A stretch of 59,279 nt of DNA from Planctomycetota bacterium (GCA_019636275.1 JAHBXY010000040.1:1-59279); one strand, 5' to 3'. Shown: positions 28,628 through 38,529, counted from the stretch's first letter. The notes: a model not told the origin generated them from the letters alone. Program-made: numbers and translations.

Positions 28628-31600
28628 CGCCCGAGCACGAGCCGTCGCCCGGCGTGGGCGACGAGAACGTCGAGCGGCTGATCGGCCGCTACGCCCCCGT
28701 CTCGCCCGACCCGGCGTTCGTGGCGCGGGTCGAGGCGCTGGCGCTCCGCGGCGCGCGCGAGCGCGCCGCCGCACGGCGCGCCCGCTGGCTGCGCCCGGCG
28801 CTCGTCGCGGTCGCCGCGGGGGCGCTGGTCGCGCTGGGTGTGGCGATCGGGCGGGCGACCGCGCCGGGGATCGTGCGGCTTGGGGCCGGGAGTGAAGGCG
28901 GCGCCGGATCTCCGGTCGAGGCCGCCGAGACCCGGGGTGAAGACCGCACCGGGTCTCCGGTCGAGGCCGGGCCCAGCGCCGGGAGTGAAGGCGGTGCCGG
29001 GTCTCCGGCCGGGGCCGCCGAGACCCGGAGTGAAGGCAGCACCGGGTCTCCGGTCGAGGCCAGGTCCAGCGCCGGGAGTGAAGGCGGCGCCGGGTCTCCG
29101 GTCGAGACGGGGTCCGGGGGCGAGGCCGCGACGGGGACCGAGGCCCTGACCGGGGCCGGCTCCCCCTCGCCCAGCGACGCCCCGCTTCCTCCCCTGCCCG
29201 CAGACGTCCAGACGCCTGTCCTCGCCGACTCCGCTCCCGCGCCCGTCGCCGCTCCTGCACCCGCCCTGGCGGCCATGCCCCGCCCTTCCGCCCCCGAGCC
29301 GCTCACCCTCGCCGTCGGCGCGGTCCTCGAGACCGGCCCCCGCGAGCGCACGCGCGTCCGCTTGCCCGACGGCTCCACGCTCTACGTGGACGCCGGCGCC
29401 CGCCTGCGTGTCGAGTCCCCGCGCCGCGTCGCCGTCGACCAGGGCGAGGTCTACCTCGAGGTCGCCCCGCGCCCCGACGACCCGTTCGTCGTCGCCACGC
29501 CGACCCGCGAGGTCGTCGCGCTCGGCACCGCCTTCGTCGTGCGCGCCGACGGCCCGGACGCCGGCGTGGCGGTGACGCACGGCCGTGTGCGCGTGGGCGA
29601 CGCCGCCGTCGACGCCGGCTGGCGGCTGTCGCTCGTCGACGGCGCGCGCGTCCCGCTGGGCCGGGCCACGCACGCGCTCGCCTGGGCGCGCGACCTGATC
29701 GCCTCGGCCGAGGCGCCGCTCGTCCCGCGGAGCCGCGCCTGCCTCACCGCCCGTGACGAGGCCGGCCGCGAGGCGCCCTTGTCGCTCCGCGCCTACGCGG
29801 TCGACGTGCACCTCGAGGACGGGTTCGCTCGCACGGCGGTCGACCAGACCTACTTCAACCACGATCACGTCCAGCGCGAGGGGACCTTCCACTTCCCGCT
29901 CCCGGCCGACGCCTCGATCGCGCGGCTGGCCATGTACGTCGAGGGCGTGCTCATGGAGGGCGGAATGGTCGAGCGCGACCGCGCGCGGACCGTCTTCGAG
30001 ACGATCCGCTGGCAGCGCCGCGACCCCGCCCTCCTCGAGTGGCTCGACGGCAGCACCTTCCGCATGCGCGTGTTCCCGCTCGAGCCGCGCCAGGAGAAGC
30101 GGGTCGTGCTCGGCTACACGCAGCGCCTCCCGTCGGCGCACGGCCGCGTTACCTACCGCTTCGCGGCCGGCCACACGCTCGGCCAGAGCGGGACCTGGTC
30201 CTTCCGCGCCCGCGTGAAGGGCGGCGCCCACCTCGGCTGGTCGTGCCGCACGCACGCGCTCGACGCCACCGTCGACGGCGACGACCTGGTGCTCACGGCG
30301 CGCCACGCCGAGGCCGCGCTCGACCGCGACCTCGTCCTGACGCTCGAGCCCGCGGCGCCCCCGCCCGAGGCCCGCGCGCTCCTGGCCGAGCACGACGGCT
30401 GGCGCTACCTGGCCCTGCGCCTGACGAACGCCGCCCCGCTGCCGCCCGCGTGGGCGCCCGCGGGGGAGCCCGCGCGGCGGCGCGACTGGGTGCTCGTCGT
30501 CGAGACCTCGGCCGACCGCGACCCGGTCGTGGCGCGCGTGGCCTACGACCTCGCGCGGGCCCTCCTCGAGGCGGCCGAGGCGGGCGACACGTTCGCGCTG
30601 ATCGCCGCGTCGACGACGCCGCGCCTGCTCACCGACGGCCGCGAGCCCTGCACGCCCGACCGCGTCCAGGCGGCCCTCGCGCGCCTCGAGCGCCGGCCGC
30701 TCCTGGGCGCCCTCGACCTCGGCGCCGCGTGGACCCTGGCGCGCGAGGCCACGAACGGCGCGACGGCCCCGGTCCTCGTGCACCTGGGCTCGGCGATCCC
30801 CGTGATCGGCGAGCGGCGCGAGGCGGCCTTGCTCGGCCGCCTGCCGGCCGGGCACGTCCTCGGCCTGGGTGTCGGCAAGCGCTGGAACCGCGCGCTCCTC
30901 CGCGCCGCGGCCGCGCGCACGGGCGGCTACTTCACGCAGGTCACGCCCGACGAGCCCGTGCGCTGGCGCGCGCTCGAGGCCCGCTCGGCCCTCGACGCCC
31001 CGCGCGTCGTCGACCTGCGCGTCGAGGCGCCGGGCCTCGCCTTCCTCACCGACCGCGACGCCCTGGCCCACGGCGAGGAGGCCCTCGCCGTCGCGCGGCT
31101 CCCGCGCGGCGACGCCCTGCCGGCGACGCTGGCCGTCACGGGCACGCTCGACGGCGCGCCCTGGCGGCGAGAGGTGTCGCTCGAGCGCGTCGAGCGCGGC
31201 GCCGGCTACCTGCCGCGCGCGTGGGCCCGGCTCGAGGTCGACCGCCTCGTGGCCCTCGGCCCCGAGCGCCGGACCGAGGTCGTCGCGCTGAGCAAGCAGA
31301 GCCACGTGCTCTCGCCCTACACGTCGCTCCTCGTGCTCGAGACCGACGCCATGCACAAGGAGTTCGACGTGCCCAAGGGGCGCGTCGAACCGTGGGCGCC
31401 CTACGCGCTGCCGGCGCGGCTCGAGGTGCGCCGGGAGATCCGGCCTGCACCGGGTGAGCGCCGACCGGTGGACGAGGTGCTGGCGACGATCCTGAGGCGC
31501 GGAGACTACGTGGTCGCCTACGACGCCCGGAATGGTCCGAGGCGCGGAGTGCTCACCGAGCGAGGCCTGCGCTTCCCCGGTCCATTCCCCAGCCAGGGAA

Positions 31601-34563
31601 TCGTGACGAACGTCAGGCCCGGAGATCCGCTCCCGGTGGTTCCGCCAAAGCGCGTGAACGGCATCAGCCAGCAGGTTCCGGCGCAGGGAACCGCGCGGCA
31701 TCAGGTGGGCTACAACTACACAGACCGTCAGGGCGCCGACGGCATGCTCGACCAGGGGCGGCTGATGGCCTTGCCGCCTGACTACAACGGGAACGTCGTG
31801 CAGACGCTCGAGGAAGGTCCCAAGCAGGAGATCTTCTCCCGGGCTACCCGGCGCATCGAGGAGACCGACTGGAAGTGGCGCCGCGACTCCTGGTCTGAGG
31901 ACGCGGATGGCAACCCGACCTGGCGCGACGACGAGGATCCCTCGCTCCCAGGCTTCGAGCGCTTTCTGTGGCCGGAGGGCCGCGGCCGCATCGTTCTCGG
32001 GAACGACTTCGGCGTGGCCGACAGCGAGTTCGGCCGGATCGACTTGCGCTTCGGCGGGTTCCTCCACCCCCAGGTGAGGTCGAGCGGGCGGACGCGATCG
32101 CAGGACACGCGAGCTCCGGGCGTTCGGTACGACCGAGTGCTGGACACCAACGGGGCCGACACGCGCTGGACCGCGTCCCCTAGCTCGCGGCACCCCCGCG
32201 CGCTCACGGCCGACCTGCTGGCCTTCGCGCCCGGGATGGACACGTCGCAGGCGGACGTCCTCGCCGTCCTGGCCGCCGAGGCATCGCTCCCGGGGCCAGG
32301 GCGCGTCGACCCCGCCGCGGCCGCCCTCGTCGAGCGGGCGCGTCGCGCCCCGTGGACGACGGTGACCCTCCTCGACGACGAGGGGCGGGAGGCGGGCCAG
32401 GTCCACGCCGAGGGTGGCGGGCGGTTCGTCGCCGAGCGCCGCCTGCGCGTGGGCCTGATCGAGCGGGTCGTCAGCGACGGGACGACGCTCTGGCACCTCT
32501 ACCCCGAGCTCGGTCTCGGTGCGCGGCGCGCCTGGAGCGGCTTCCACCACGATGAGGTCCTGCGCCCCCTGGTGCCCTGGCTCCTGCCGCCGCCGGAGCA
32601 CCTCGCGCGCGGCGCCGACGTCGTGCTCGCGGCCGCGGGCCAGGTCGAGGTCCTCCCCCACGACGCGGGGCGGGCGAGGCAGGTCCTGGTGTTCGAGGGC
32701 ACGAGCCTGGTCGAGCGGCGCTGGACGGATGCCGACGGGCGGTTGCTGGCCCGCGAGCGCTACGCGGCGGACGGGACGGTCGAGGTCGAGCGCGACGGTC
32801 AGCGTGTGACCTGGCGCCTGCCGCACCGTTCGCGCCCGGCCCCCCTGCGTCGCGAGCTCTCCCCTCCGCCGGAGCTGCTGCTCCTCCACCTCCCCTTCCG
32901 CGCTCCGCCCTCCTCATGGTTGGACGTCGCCTGGACTGACGCCGCCAGACGCACGGACGAGGAGCTCCTCCGGCTCGTCGGCGCAGGGCTCTGCGACGAC
33001 GCGAGCAGGTGGACGGCCGTCGAGGCGCTGGCCCGCTCGCCGCTGGCCCGCACGCCGGGCGGCGTGACGCTCCTCCTGCAGCTCGGGCTGGGCGACACGT
33101 GGTACGTCGAGGACCCCGCGAGCAACCACCTGCTCGCCGCCGCCGAGGCGCTCGCCGCGGAGAGCGCGGTGGTGCGCTTCGCGCTCGAGCAGGCTCGCTG
33201 GGCGCACCAGAGGACCCTGCCTCCCGCCACGCTCGTCGGCGCGCCGCCGGACAGCTTCCTCGCGCGGCTGGCCCTCTACCGGCACCTCCACGCGCGCTGG
33301 AGCTCGCCGACCGTGAGCGCGGTCGGCGTCGTCACCCGCAACGACACGCTCCCCCACCTGGACCGCCTGGCCGTTGACCCGTACTGCGCCGCGCTTGCGT
33401 GGGACCTCGCGCAGACCGTCACCTGGAACGTCAAGGACGACCCGGCAGCCCTCCGAGCGTTCGCGGCCGTGGTCGAGCGGGTCGCCGAGCGGCCCGCGCT
33501 GGCCGAGCCGGCGGGCCTGCTCGCGGCGCGGCTGCGCGCCGCCGCGGGTGACGTCGATGGCTGCCGCGAGCGGCTCATGGCGCTCCACGCGCGGGCCGTC
33601 GCGCAGGGGCGACTCCTCCCGCTGGACGACGGCGTCCTCCAGCGCGCGCTCGGCGACGGATTCGCCGCCTGGGCCAGGCAGACGGGGCAGGCGCTGCTCG
33701 CGCGCGGAGCGCGGTCGGCCGCGCTGGACCTGGCGCACGCCTGCCGCGCCGATCGGGAGCACGCCCTCGGGCTGGCCCTCGCCGCCCTCGGCGCACCGCG
33801 CGCGGCTGACGCGGGCCTCATTACACGGGCGGCATCGCTGCTCGTGGCCCTGGGCGAGAGCGACCGGGCCCTGGCGATCGTCGGTGACTGGATCGCCGGC
33901 CCGCGCGCCGAGGCGTCGATCGCGCGGTGGGCAGCCAGCACGCTCGCACGAGACCGCCGGCTGCTCGCGCTCGCCTGGCTCGAGCGCGCGGCCGAGCTCG
34001 AGCTTCAGGCCCAGGGTGACGTCGACCTCCCGGCGCTCGAGCGCGCGACGACCGATCTCCTCGTGCACTACGACGCGGTCCTCGACGCCGCGCGCACCCT
34101 TGAGCAGCCGCCGCCGGCGGACCTCCTCCCGCGCGTCCTGCGCACGGTCGACCGCTGGCGCGCCGTCGACACCCGGGCGTCCGTCTGCCTGGCGGCCGCC
34201 AAGCTCCTTCGCGACCTCGGCGAGCACGACCTCGCCCGGGAGTACCTCCTGAGCGTCGTCGCGCCGCGTCCGCACGAGGGCGCCGCCTGGGCGACGCTCG
34301 CGCGGGCGCTCGAGGACCACGGCCGGCTCGACGAGGCCGAGCCGGCCTGGGCCCGCGCGTTCGAGGTCGAGGAGACCAACGCCGAGTACCTGTGGTGCCG
34401 CGCGGACCTGCTGCGCCGTCTCGGGCGCTCCGGCGAAGCTCGGCCCCCGCTCGAGCGCCTGGCGGCAGGCCCCTGGCAGCCGCGCTTCCGGCTCCGCCAG
34501 TGGCAGGCGTGCGAGGTGCTCGGCCTTCCCGCCCCCGACACCCCGCCCCGCGAGCGGAACTGA
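28624..34563 (+). CDS. Giant membrane protein: anti-sigma-like head, FecR, VIT, vWA-like and TPR regions
   Basis: The protein has 1979 residues from ATG 28624, coupled to the sigma gene by ATGA. In order: a short cytosolic head (1-58) that could bind the sigma factor; a membrane span (about 60-77); a Gly/Ser/Pro/Glu low-complexity linker with repeated GSEGGAGSPVEA-type units (86-170); a FecR domain (about 227-345, with TRVRLPDGSTLYVDAGARL and VVALGTAFVV); a VIT domain (about 375-505, YAVDVHLEDGFARTAVDQ); a vWA-like fold (about 618-770) whose MIDAS DxSxS is replaced by VETSADR; the typical VIT/vWA tail SKQSHVLSPYTSLLVLE; a long linker of relaxed codon use (about 942-1180); and TPR-like helices to the end. 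The bulk lies outside the inner membrane. I infer a sensor that controls the sigma factor by FecR-type signalling. Confidence 0.82.
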   Translation: MTPEHEPSPGVGDENVERLIGRYAPVSPDPAFVARVEALALRGARERAAARRARWLRPALVAVAAGALVALGVAIGRATAPGIVRLGAGSEGGAGSPVEAAETRGEDRTGSPVEAGPSAGSEGGAGSPAGAAETRSEGSTGSPVEARSSAGSEGGAGSPVETGSGGEAATGTEALTGAGSPSPSDAPLPPLPADVQTPVLADSAPAPVAAPAPALAAMPRPSAPEPLTLAVGAVLETGPRERTRVRLPDGSTLYVDAGARLRVESPRRVAVDQGEVYLEVAPRPDDPFVVATPTREVVALGTAFVVRADGPDAGVAVTHGRVRVGDAAVDAGWRLSLVDGARVPLGRATHALAWARDLIASAEAPLVPRSRACLTARDEAGREAPLSLRAYAVDVHLEDGFARTAVDQTYFNHDHVQREGTFHFPLPADASIARLAMYVEGVLMEGGMVERDRARTVFETIRWQRRDPALLEWLDGSTFRMRVFPLEPRQEKRVVLGYTQRLPSAHGRVTYRFAAGHTLGQSGTWSFRARVKGGAHLGWSCRTHALDATVDGDDLVLTARHAEAALDRDLVLTLEPAAPPPEARALLAEHDGWRYLALRLTNAAPLPPAWAPAGEPARRRDWVLVVETSADRDPVVARVAYDLARALLEAAEAGDTFALIAASTTPRLLTDGREPCTPDRVQAALARLERRPLLGALDLGAAWTLAREATNGATAPVLVHLGSAIPVIGERREAALLGRLPAGHVLGLGVGKRWNRALLRAAAARTGGYFTQVTPDEPVRWRALEARSALDAPRVVDLRVEAPGLAFLTDRDALAHGEEALAVARLPRGDALPATLAVTGTLDGAPWRREVSLERVERGAGYLPRAWARLEVDRLVALGPERRTEVVALSKQSHVLSPYTSLLVLETDAMHKEFDVPKGRVEPWAPYALPARLEVRREIRPAPGERRPVDEVLATILRRGDYVVAYDARNGPRRGVLTERGLRFPGPFPSQGIVTNVRPGDPLPVVPPKRVNGISQQVPAQGTARHQVGYNYTDRQGADGMLDQGRLMALPPDYNGNVVQTLEEGPKQEIFSRATRRIEETDWKWRRDSWSEDADGNPTWRDDEDPSLPGFERFLWPEGRGRIVLGNDFGVADSEFGRIDLRFGGFLHPQVRSSGRTRSQDTRAPGVRYDRVLDTNGADTRWTASPSSRHPRALTADLLAFAPGMDTSQADVLAVLAAEASLPGPGRVDPAAAALVERARRAPWTTVTLLDDEGREAGQVHAEGGGRFVAERRLRVGLIERVVSDGTTLWHLYPELGLGARRAWSGFHHDEVLRPLVPWLLPPPEHLARGADVVLAAAGQVEVLPHDAGRARQVLVFEGTSLVERRWTDADGRLLARERYAADGTVEVERDGQRVTWRLPHRSRPAPLRRELSPPPELLLLHLPFRAPPSSWLDVAWTDAARRTDEELLRLVGAGLCDDASRWTAVEALARSPLARTPGGVTLLLQLGLGDTWYVEDPASNHLLAAAEALAAESAVVRFALEQARWAHQRTLPPATLVGAPPDSFLARLALYRHLHARWSSPTVSAVGVVTRNDTLPHLDRLAVDPYCAALAWDLAQTVTWNVKDDPAALRAFAAVVERVAERPALAEPAGLLAARLRAAAGDVDGCRERLMALHARAVAQGRLLPLDDGVLQRALGDGFAAWARQTGQALLARGARSAALDLAHACRADREHALGLALAALGAPRAADAGLITRAASLLVALGESDRALAIVGDWIAGPRAEASIARWAASTLARDRRLLALAWLERAAELELQAQGDVDLPALERATTDLLVHYDAVLDAARTLEQPPPADLLPRVLRTVDRWRAVDTRASVCLAAAKLLRDLGEHDLAREYLLSVVAPRPHEGAAWATLARALEDHGRLDEAEPAWARAFEVEETNAEYLWCRADLLRRLGRSGEARPPLERLAAGPWQPRFRLRQWQACEVLGLPAPDTPPRERN

Positions 34564-34586
34564 GGGCAGGCGCGCGTCCAGGCTGC

Positions 34587-34592
34587 TACCGT
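34587..34592 (+). promoter_or_regulatory. Leaderless-type -10 box for the RING protein gene
   Basis: TACCGT ends 6 nt before the ATG at 34599. No Shine-Dalgarno and no clear -35 element are visible. Confidence 0.4.
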
Positions 34593-34598
34593 CGCGGC

Positions 34599-35942
34599 AT
34601 GCCGCCGGAGGTCGTGGTCCCCCTGCTGGTCGTCGCAGCCATGGCCCTCCTGGCCCGGGCGTTCCTCGGCGTCGAACGGACCGCCCACGAGCACGCGTCG
34701 ACGCTCGACGGCTGGCCACCCCGGCCCGTGCGCGCCCTCGTCGAGGGCGCCGCGGTGACCGACGAAGGCGAGGCGCGCGTCCTCGCCGGTCGGTTCGGCG
34801 GGCGGCGGGTCGAGGTGCGCCGCGCCTGGGCCGAGCTCCACTTCCGCGTGCGGGTCCCCGGCATTGATCGGGTCCTCGCGCCCGACCTCGTGCGTCAGCT
34901 CGCGAGGGTCCACCCGCTGGCGGCGCTCGGAGCGCCGCCGGTCCAGGTCGCGGCGGGCTGGCTGACGCTCACCCGGCCGCTCACCGACTACGGGCTGACC
35001 GCCAGGTCGATCGGCGGCGTGCTGGGCGCGCTCGGCGAGGCGGCCGCGGTCCTCGAGCGCGCGCAGGTGACGCTCACCGCCGGCGGCGGCGCCTCGCGCG
35101 GCGCGCTGGCCCGACCGCTCGAGGACGGCTGGGCGTGCGCGTCCTGCCGCCAGGCGCTCGACCCGACCGACCCGGAGGTCCGCGCGTGCCCGACCTGCGA
35201 CCTCGCGGAGCACGAGCGCTGCCTCCGGGTGCGCGGCGCGTGCGCGGCGGGCTGCGCGCCGCCGGCGCTCCCCGGCGCGCTCGCGACGCTGGTCCATCCG
35301 CACCGGGTCGCCGCCCTGGCCGCGGCGCTCGGCGGGAGGGCGGACAGCACCCAGGCCGGGCTCGTGATCGCGGGCCGCCACGGCGGCGACGACGTCCGGC
35401 TCGAGCTGGCCCCCGAGGGCGTCTTCTCCCAGGCCGTGCTCATGCTGCGCCTCGCCGTGCCCGGGGTCACCGGGCGCCTGGCGCTCGACGCCGACGAGGC
35501 CCGCTCGCTCGTCGGCCGCGCCGGCGCGCAGGCCGCCGCCGCCGCTGCGGCCGTGAGCCACCTGTTCGGCCTCGTGCGCCTGCGGTCGCTCGAGGTCCGC
35601 GACGGCTGGCTCGTCGCGACCCGCGTCCTCGAGACCGACTACGCCGCGAGCTGGGGCTCCGTCGCGAGCGTGCTCGACGCCATGCGGCGCCTCGTGCCGC
35701 TCTTGCCGCGCGGCGGCGTGCAGGTGCGCGTGGGCGGGGTCGTCCGCGCCGTGCAGACCTGGTCGGTCGACGACCACGTCGTCTGCCCCTACTGCAAGGA
35801 CGCGCTGGGCGAGGACGCCGTCGAGGCCTGCGCGTCGTGCGACACGGCCCACCACCGCGACTGCCTGACGGAGGCCGGGGGTTGCACGGTGCTGGGCTGC
35901 GCGGGCCGGCCGCCGGCGCGCGAGCGCGCGCCGGCCGGGTGA
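34599..35942 (+). CDS. Membrane protein with two prokaryotic RING-finger modules
   Basis: The protein has 447 residues. An N-terminal membrane segment (about 5-21) precedes two copies of a module of about 220 residues: a beta-rich domain followed by a treble-clef RING. The first RING (about 184-227) has CASC, CPTC, the His-Arg-Cys arrangement in EHERCLRVRGAC and GC. The second (about 394-433) has CPYC, CASC, HHRDCLTEAGGC and LGC, close to the Prok-RING consensus. Such RINGs occur in planctomycete and other complex bacteria and may bind zinc for protein interaction or ubiquitin-like ligation; no E1- or E2-like gene is in the window. The gene follows the giant FecR-VIT protein by 35 bp. Confidence 0.82.
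   Translation: MPPEVVVPLLVVAAMALLARAFLGVERTAHEHASTLDGWPPRPVRALVEGAAVTDEGEARVLAGRFGGRRVEVRRAWAELHFRVRVPGIDRVLAPDLVRQLARVHPLAALGAPPVQVAAGWLTLTRPLTDYGLTARSIGGVLGALGEAAAVLERAQVTLTAGGGASRGALARPLEDGWACASCRQALDPTDPEVRACPTCDLAEHERCLRVRGACAAGCAPPALPGALATLVHPHRVAALAAALGGRADSTQAGLVIAGRHGGDDVRLELAPEGVFSQAVLMLRLAVPGVTGRLALDADEARSLVGRAGAQAAAAAAAVSHLFGLVRLRSLEVRDGWLVATRVLETDYAASWGSVASVLDAMRRLVPLLPRGGVQVRVGGVVRAVQTWSVDDHVVCPYCKDALGEDAVEACASCDTAHHRDCLTEAGGCTVLGCAGRPPARERAPAG
35912..35935. terminator. Hairpin inside the end of the RING gene
   Basis: GCCGGCGCGC and its complement form a 10-bp stem with a GAGC loop, just before the stops of two convergent genes. It could terminate both; there is no T run. Confidence 0.35.
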
Positions 35943-35943
35943 G

Positions 35944-38529
35944 CTACTCCGGCGCCTCGTAGCGCCGCACCGCCCGCGCATAGGCGGCCAGCCGCGCGTC
36001 GGCGCGGGCGTTCACGCTGCCGTCGGGCCAGGGCTGGAGCGGCCCCGGGCGGGCGCCCGCGGGGGTCCCCGTGAGGAGCTCGAGCGCCTCGTCGAGCGTG
36101 CGCACGGCGGCCACGTGGAAGCGGCCGCGCGCGACGGCGTCGACGACGTCCTCGCGGAGCATCAGGTCGCGGACGTTGGCCTCGGGCACGACGACGCCCT
36201 GGCGCCCGGTGAGGCCGCGGGCGAGGCACACCTCGTAGAAGCCCTCGACCTTCTCGTTGACGTCGCCGATCGGCTGCACCTCGCCCTTCTGGTTGAGCGA
36301 CCCGGTGATCGCCCAGCCCTGGTCGACGGGCAGGTCGGCGAGCGCCGAGAGGACGCAGATCGTCTCGGCCAGGCTGGCCGAGTCGCCGTCGACCTCGGCG
36401 TAGGACTGCTCGAAGCACACGGTCGCCGTCAGGCACAGCGGCTTGTCCTGCGCGAAGCGCTCGTGCAGGAGGCCGGCGAGGATCTGCACGCCCTTGTGGT
36501 GCGAGTCGCCCGAGAGGCGCGCCTCGCGCTCGATGTCGACCAGGCCCTTGCGGCCCACGCCGACGGCCGCGGTCACGCGGCAGGGGCGCCCGAAGACGTG
36601 GTCGCCCGTGTCGTAGACGACGAGCGCGTTGACCATGCCGACGCGGCGGCCGGTGACGTCGAGGAGCACGACCTCGTCCTCGATCTGCTCCTGGATCCGC
36701 CGCTCGTCGAGGTCGACGCGCCGCCGGCGCTGGGCCAGGGCGGCCTCGACGTCCTCGCCCTTGATCACGGTCCGCCGGGCGCGCGCCGCGAGGCGGTCGG
36801 CCTCCTGCAGCACGTCGACGAGCTCCGAGAAGCGCGGCGCGAGCCGGTCGTTGCGCCCGGCCAGGCGCGCCGAGCGCTCGAGCAGCCGCGCCAGCGCCGA
36901 CGCGTCGGGCGGGCGCAGCCCCGAGCGCCGCGCCACGCGCAGGAGCGCGCGCGCCATGGACGTCGTGACCTCGGGCGTGCGGACGAGCTCGTCCTCGACC
37001 TGGACCTTGACCTTGAACACCTCGGGGAAGTCGGGGTCCACGGCGGCCATCTGGTCGTGGAGCTCCTCCCAGCCGATCGCCACCAGCTTGAACGCGGTGC
37101 GGATCGGCTCGGGGCGCATGGCCACGCCGGCGCCGGTGTTGGCGGCCCGCTGGACCTCGATCCAGCCCGACTTGACGGCGCGCTTGAGCGCGCGCCAGGC
37201 GATCGGGTCCTGGAACAGCTCGACCGCGTCGACGACCAGGACGCCGCCGTTGGCCTGCAGGAGCGAGCCCGCGCGCAGGCGCAGGTGGTCGGGCGGGCTC
37301 TGGTCGCCGGCGTCGAGGCTGCCGAACAGGTTCTGATAGGTCGGGTTCGGCTCGAAGACGATCGGCGGGACCGGGTGCTCGCGCGCGTCCACGAACAGGT
37401 TGGCGCGGAACACCGCCAGGGCGTCCTGCTCGGGGCCGCGCCGCTCGGGCTCGGCGCCGCCCTTGCCGACCTCCTCGTCGCGCTGCGCCTGCTCGAGGAA
37501 CAGGTCGACCTTGTCGCCGATCTCCTCCAGGAACGCGTCCAGCCAGCGGCGCACCGCCCGCGCGGGGTAGGCGCGCGCCAGGTCGTCGGCGAAGCCCTGC
37601 GCGACGCCGCGGGCCACGCGCGCCTCGAGCTTGCGCACGGCGAGCGTCCCCTTGCGCGCCAGCTCGCGCGCCTGCCCGGCGACCTCCTCCAGGCGCGCCC
37701 GCGCCGCGTCGTAGGCGGTCGCGCGCCGCCGCAGCTCGCGGCTGGCGCGACGTCCCCGCTGGGCGAGGCGCCGCTCGAGCGCCGCCGGCGTGAGCGGCTC
37801 GCCCGTCTCGTCCTCGATCCGCAGCTCCGGCGTGCCGAAGCCCTCCGGGATCGGCCCGACGATCAGCCCCTCCGTGCGCAGGTGGGCGGCGAGGTCCTCG
37901 ATCAGGCGGGCGGCCTGCATGTCCCAGCGGCGGCGCACGCGCTCGCAGCGGGCGACGTGCAGCTCGTGGTTCAGGGCCGCCGGGACGGCGCGGCGCAGGA
38001 CGGCGAGCACGTCGTCGAGGTCGCGGCGGAAGCGCCGGCCCTTGCCGCGCGGGAGCGTGACCAGCCGCGGGCGGTCGGGGTGCTCGAAGTTGGCCAGGTA
38101 GACCCGGTCGCGCGGGCGCGGGAGCGGCGGCGTGCTCCGGGCCACGGCCGCGCGCACGAGGGCCTCGCGGCCGGTGCCGGGGACCCCGCACACGAACACG
38201 TGGAACCCCGGCGCCTCGGTCTCGAGGCCCGTGCGGATCGCCTCGATCGCCCGCTCCTGACCGACGATCTCCTCGAGCGCCAGCACGGGCCGGTCGGTGA
38301 GGCGCCGTCGGGCCAGCACGCGCGCCCGGGCCCGCGGCTCGGGCACCTGCTGCACGAGCGCCCGCGCCTCCTCGCGGCCCGCCTGCTCCTCGGCGTCGAT
38401 CGCCGCCTGGAGCGGGCGCGCAGGGCAGGTCCAGCGCAGCTCCGGCGGCGGGACCCGGCGCACGGCCGCGGGCCAGGCCTGACGGATCAGGCCGCCGTGG
38501 GGGCGCGCGGCGCGGGCTCTGCGGGCCAA
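35944..38529 (-). CDS. LonB-like ATP-dependent protease (AAA plus Lon proteolytic domain)
   Basis: The protein has 861 residues. TTG 38529 is chosen because CCAGGAG sits eight bases upstream; no nearer ATG or GTG fits. After an N-terminal domain, Walker A is GVPGTGREA (near 116) and the Walker B region GGVLVVDAVELF (near 430), with a long coiled-coil insertion between (about 240-330). The C-terminal Lon domain has the catalytic Ser in EVDGDSASLAE (near 715) and Lys in NEKVEGFYEV (near 757). There is no membrane segment. This matches the soluble bacterial LonB/AAA_32 group rather than classical Lon, which has a different N-terminal domain. It is probably a quality-control protease. Its start faces the palindromic repeat array. 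Confidence 0.9.
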   Translation of the reverse strand: MARRARAARPHGGLIRQAWPAAVRRVPPPELRWTCPARPLQAAIDAEEQAGREEARALVQQVPEPRARARVLARRRLTDRPVLALEEIVGQERAIEAIRTGLETEAPGFHVFVCGVPGTGREALVRAAVARSTPPLPRPRDRVYLANFEHPDRPRLVTLPRGKGRRFRRDLDDVLAVLRRAVPAALNHELHVARCERVRRRWDMQAARLIEDLAAHLRTEGLIVGPIPEGFGTPELRIEDETGEPLTPAALERRLAQRGRRASRELRRRATAYDAARARLEEVAGQARELARKGTLAVRKLEARVARGVAQGFADDLARAYPARAVRRWLDAFLEEIGDKVDLFLEQAQRDEEVGKGGAEPERRGPEQDALAVFRANLFVDAREHPVPPIVFEPNPTYQNLFGSLDAGDQSPPDHLRLRAGSLLQANGGVLVVDAVELFQDPIAWRALKRAVKSGWIEVQRAANTGAGVAMRPEPIRTAFKLVAIGWEELHDQMAAVDPDFPEVFKVKVQVEDELVRTPEVTTSMARALLRVARRSGLRPPDASALARLLERSARLAGRNDRLAPRFSELVDVLQEADRLAARARRTVIKGEDVEAALAQRRRRVDLDERRIQEQIEDEVVLLDVTGRRVGMVNALVVYDTGDHVFGRPCRVTAAVGVGRKGLVDIEREARLSGDSHHKGVQILAGLLHERFAQDKPLCLTATVCFEQSYAEVDGDSASLAETICVLSALADLPVDQGWAITGSLNQKGEVQPIGDVNEKVEGFYEVCLARGLTGRQGVVVPEANVRDLMLREDVVDAVARGRFHVAAVRTLDEALELLTGTPAGARPGPLQPWPDGSVNARADARLAAYARAVRRYEAPE

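Noticed and set aside
28351..32889. A 1512-codon open frame antisense to the giant FecR-VIT gene
   Set aside because: It mirrors the coding strand, is Arg/Glu/Gly-rich with no domain, and exists because GC-rich codons lack stops in the opposite strand.
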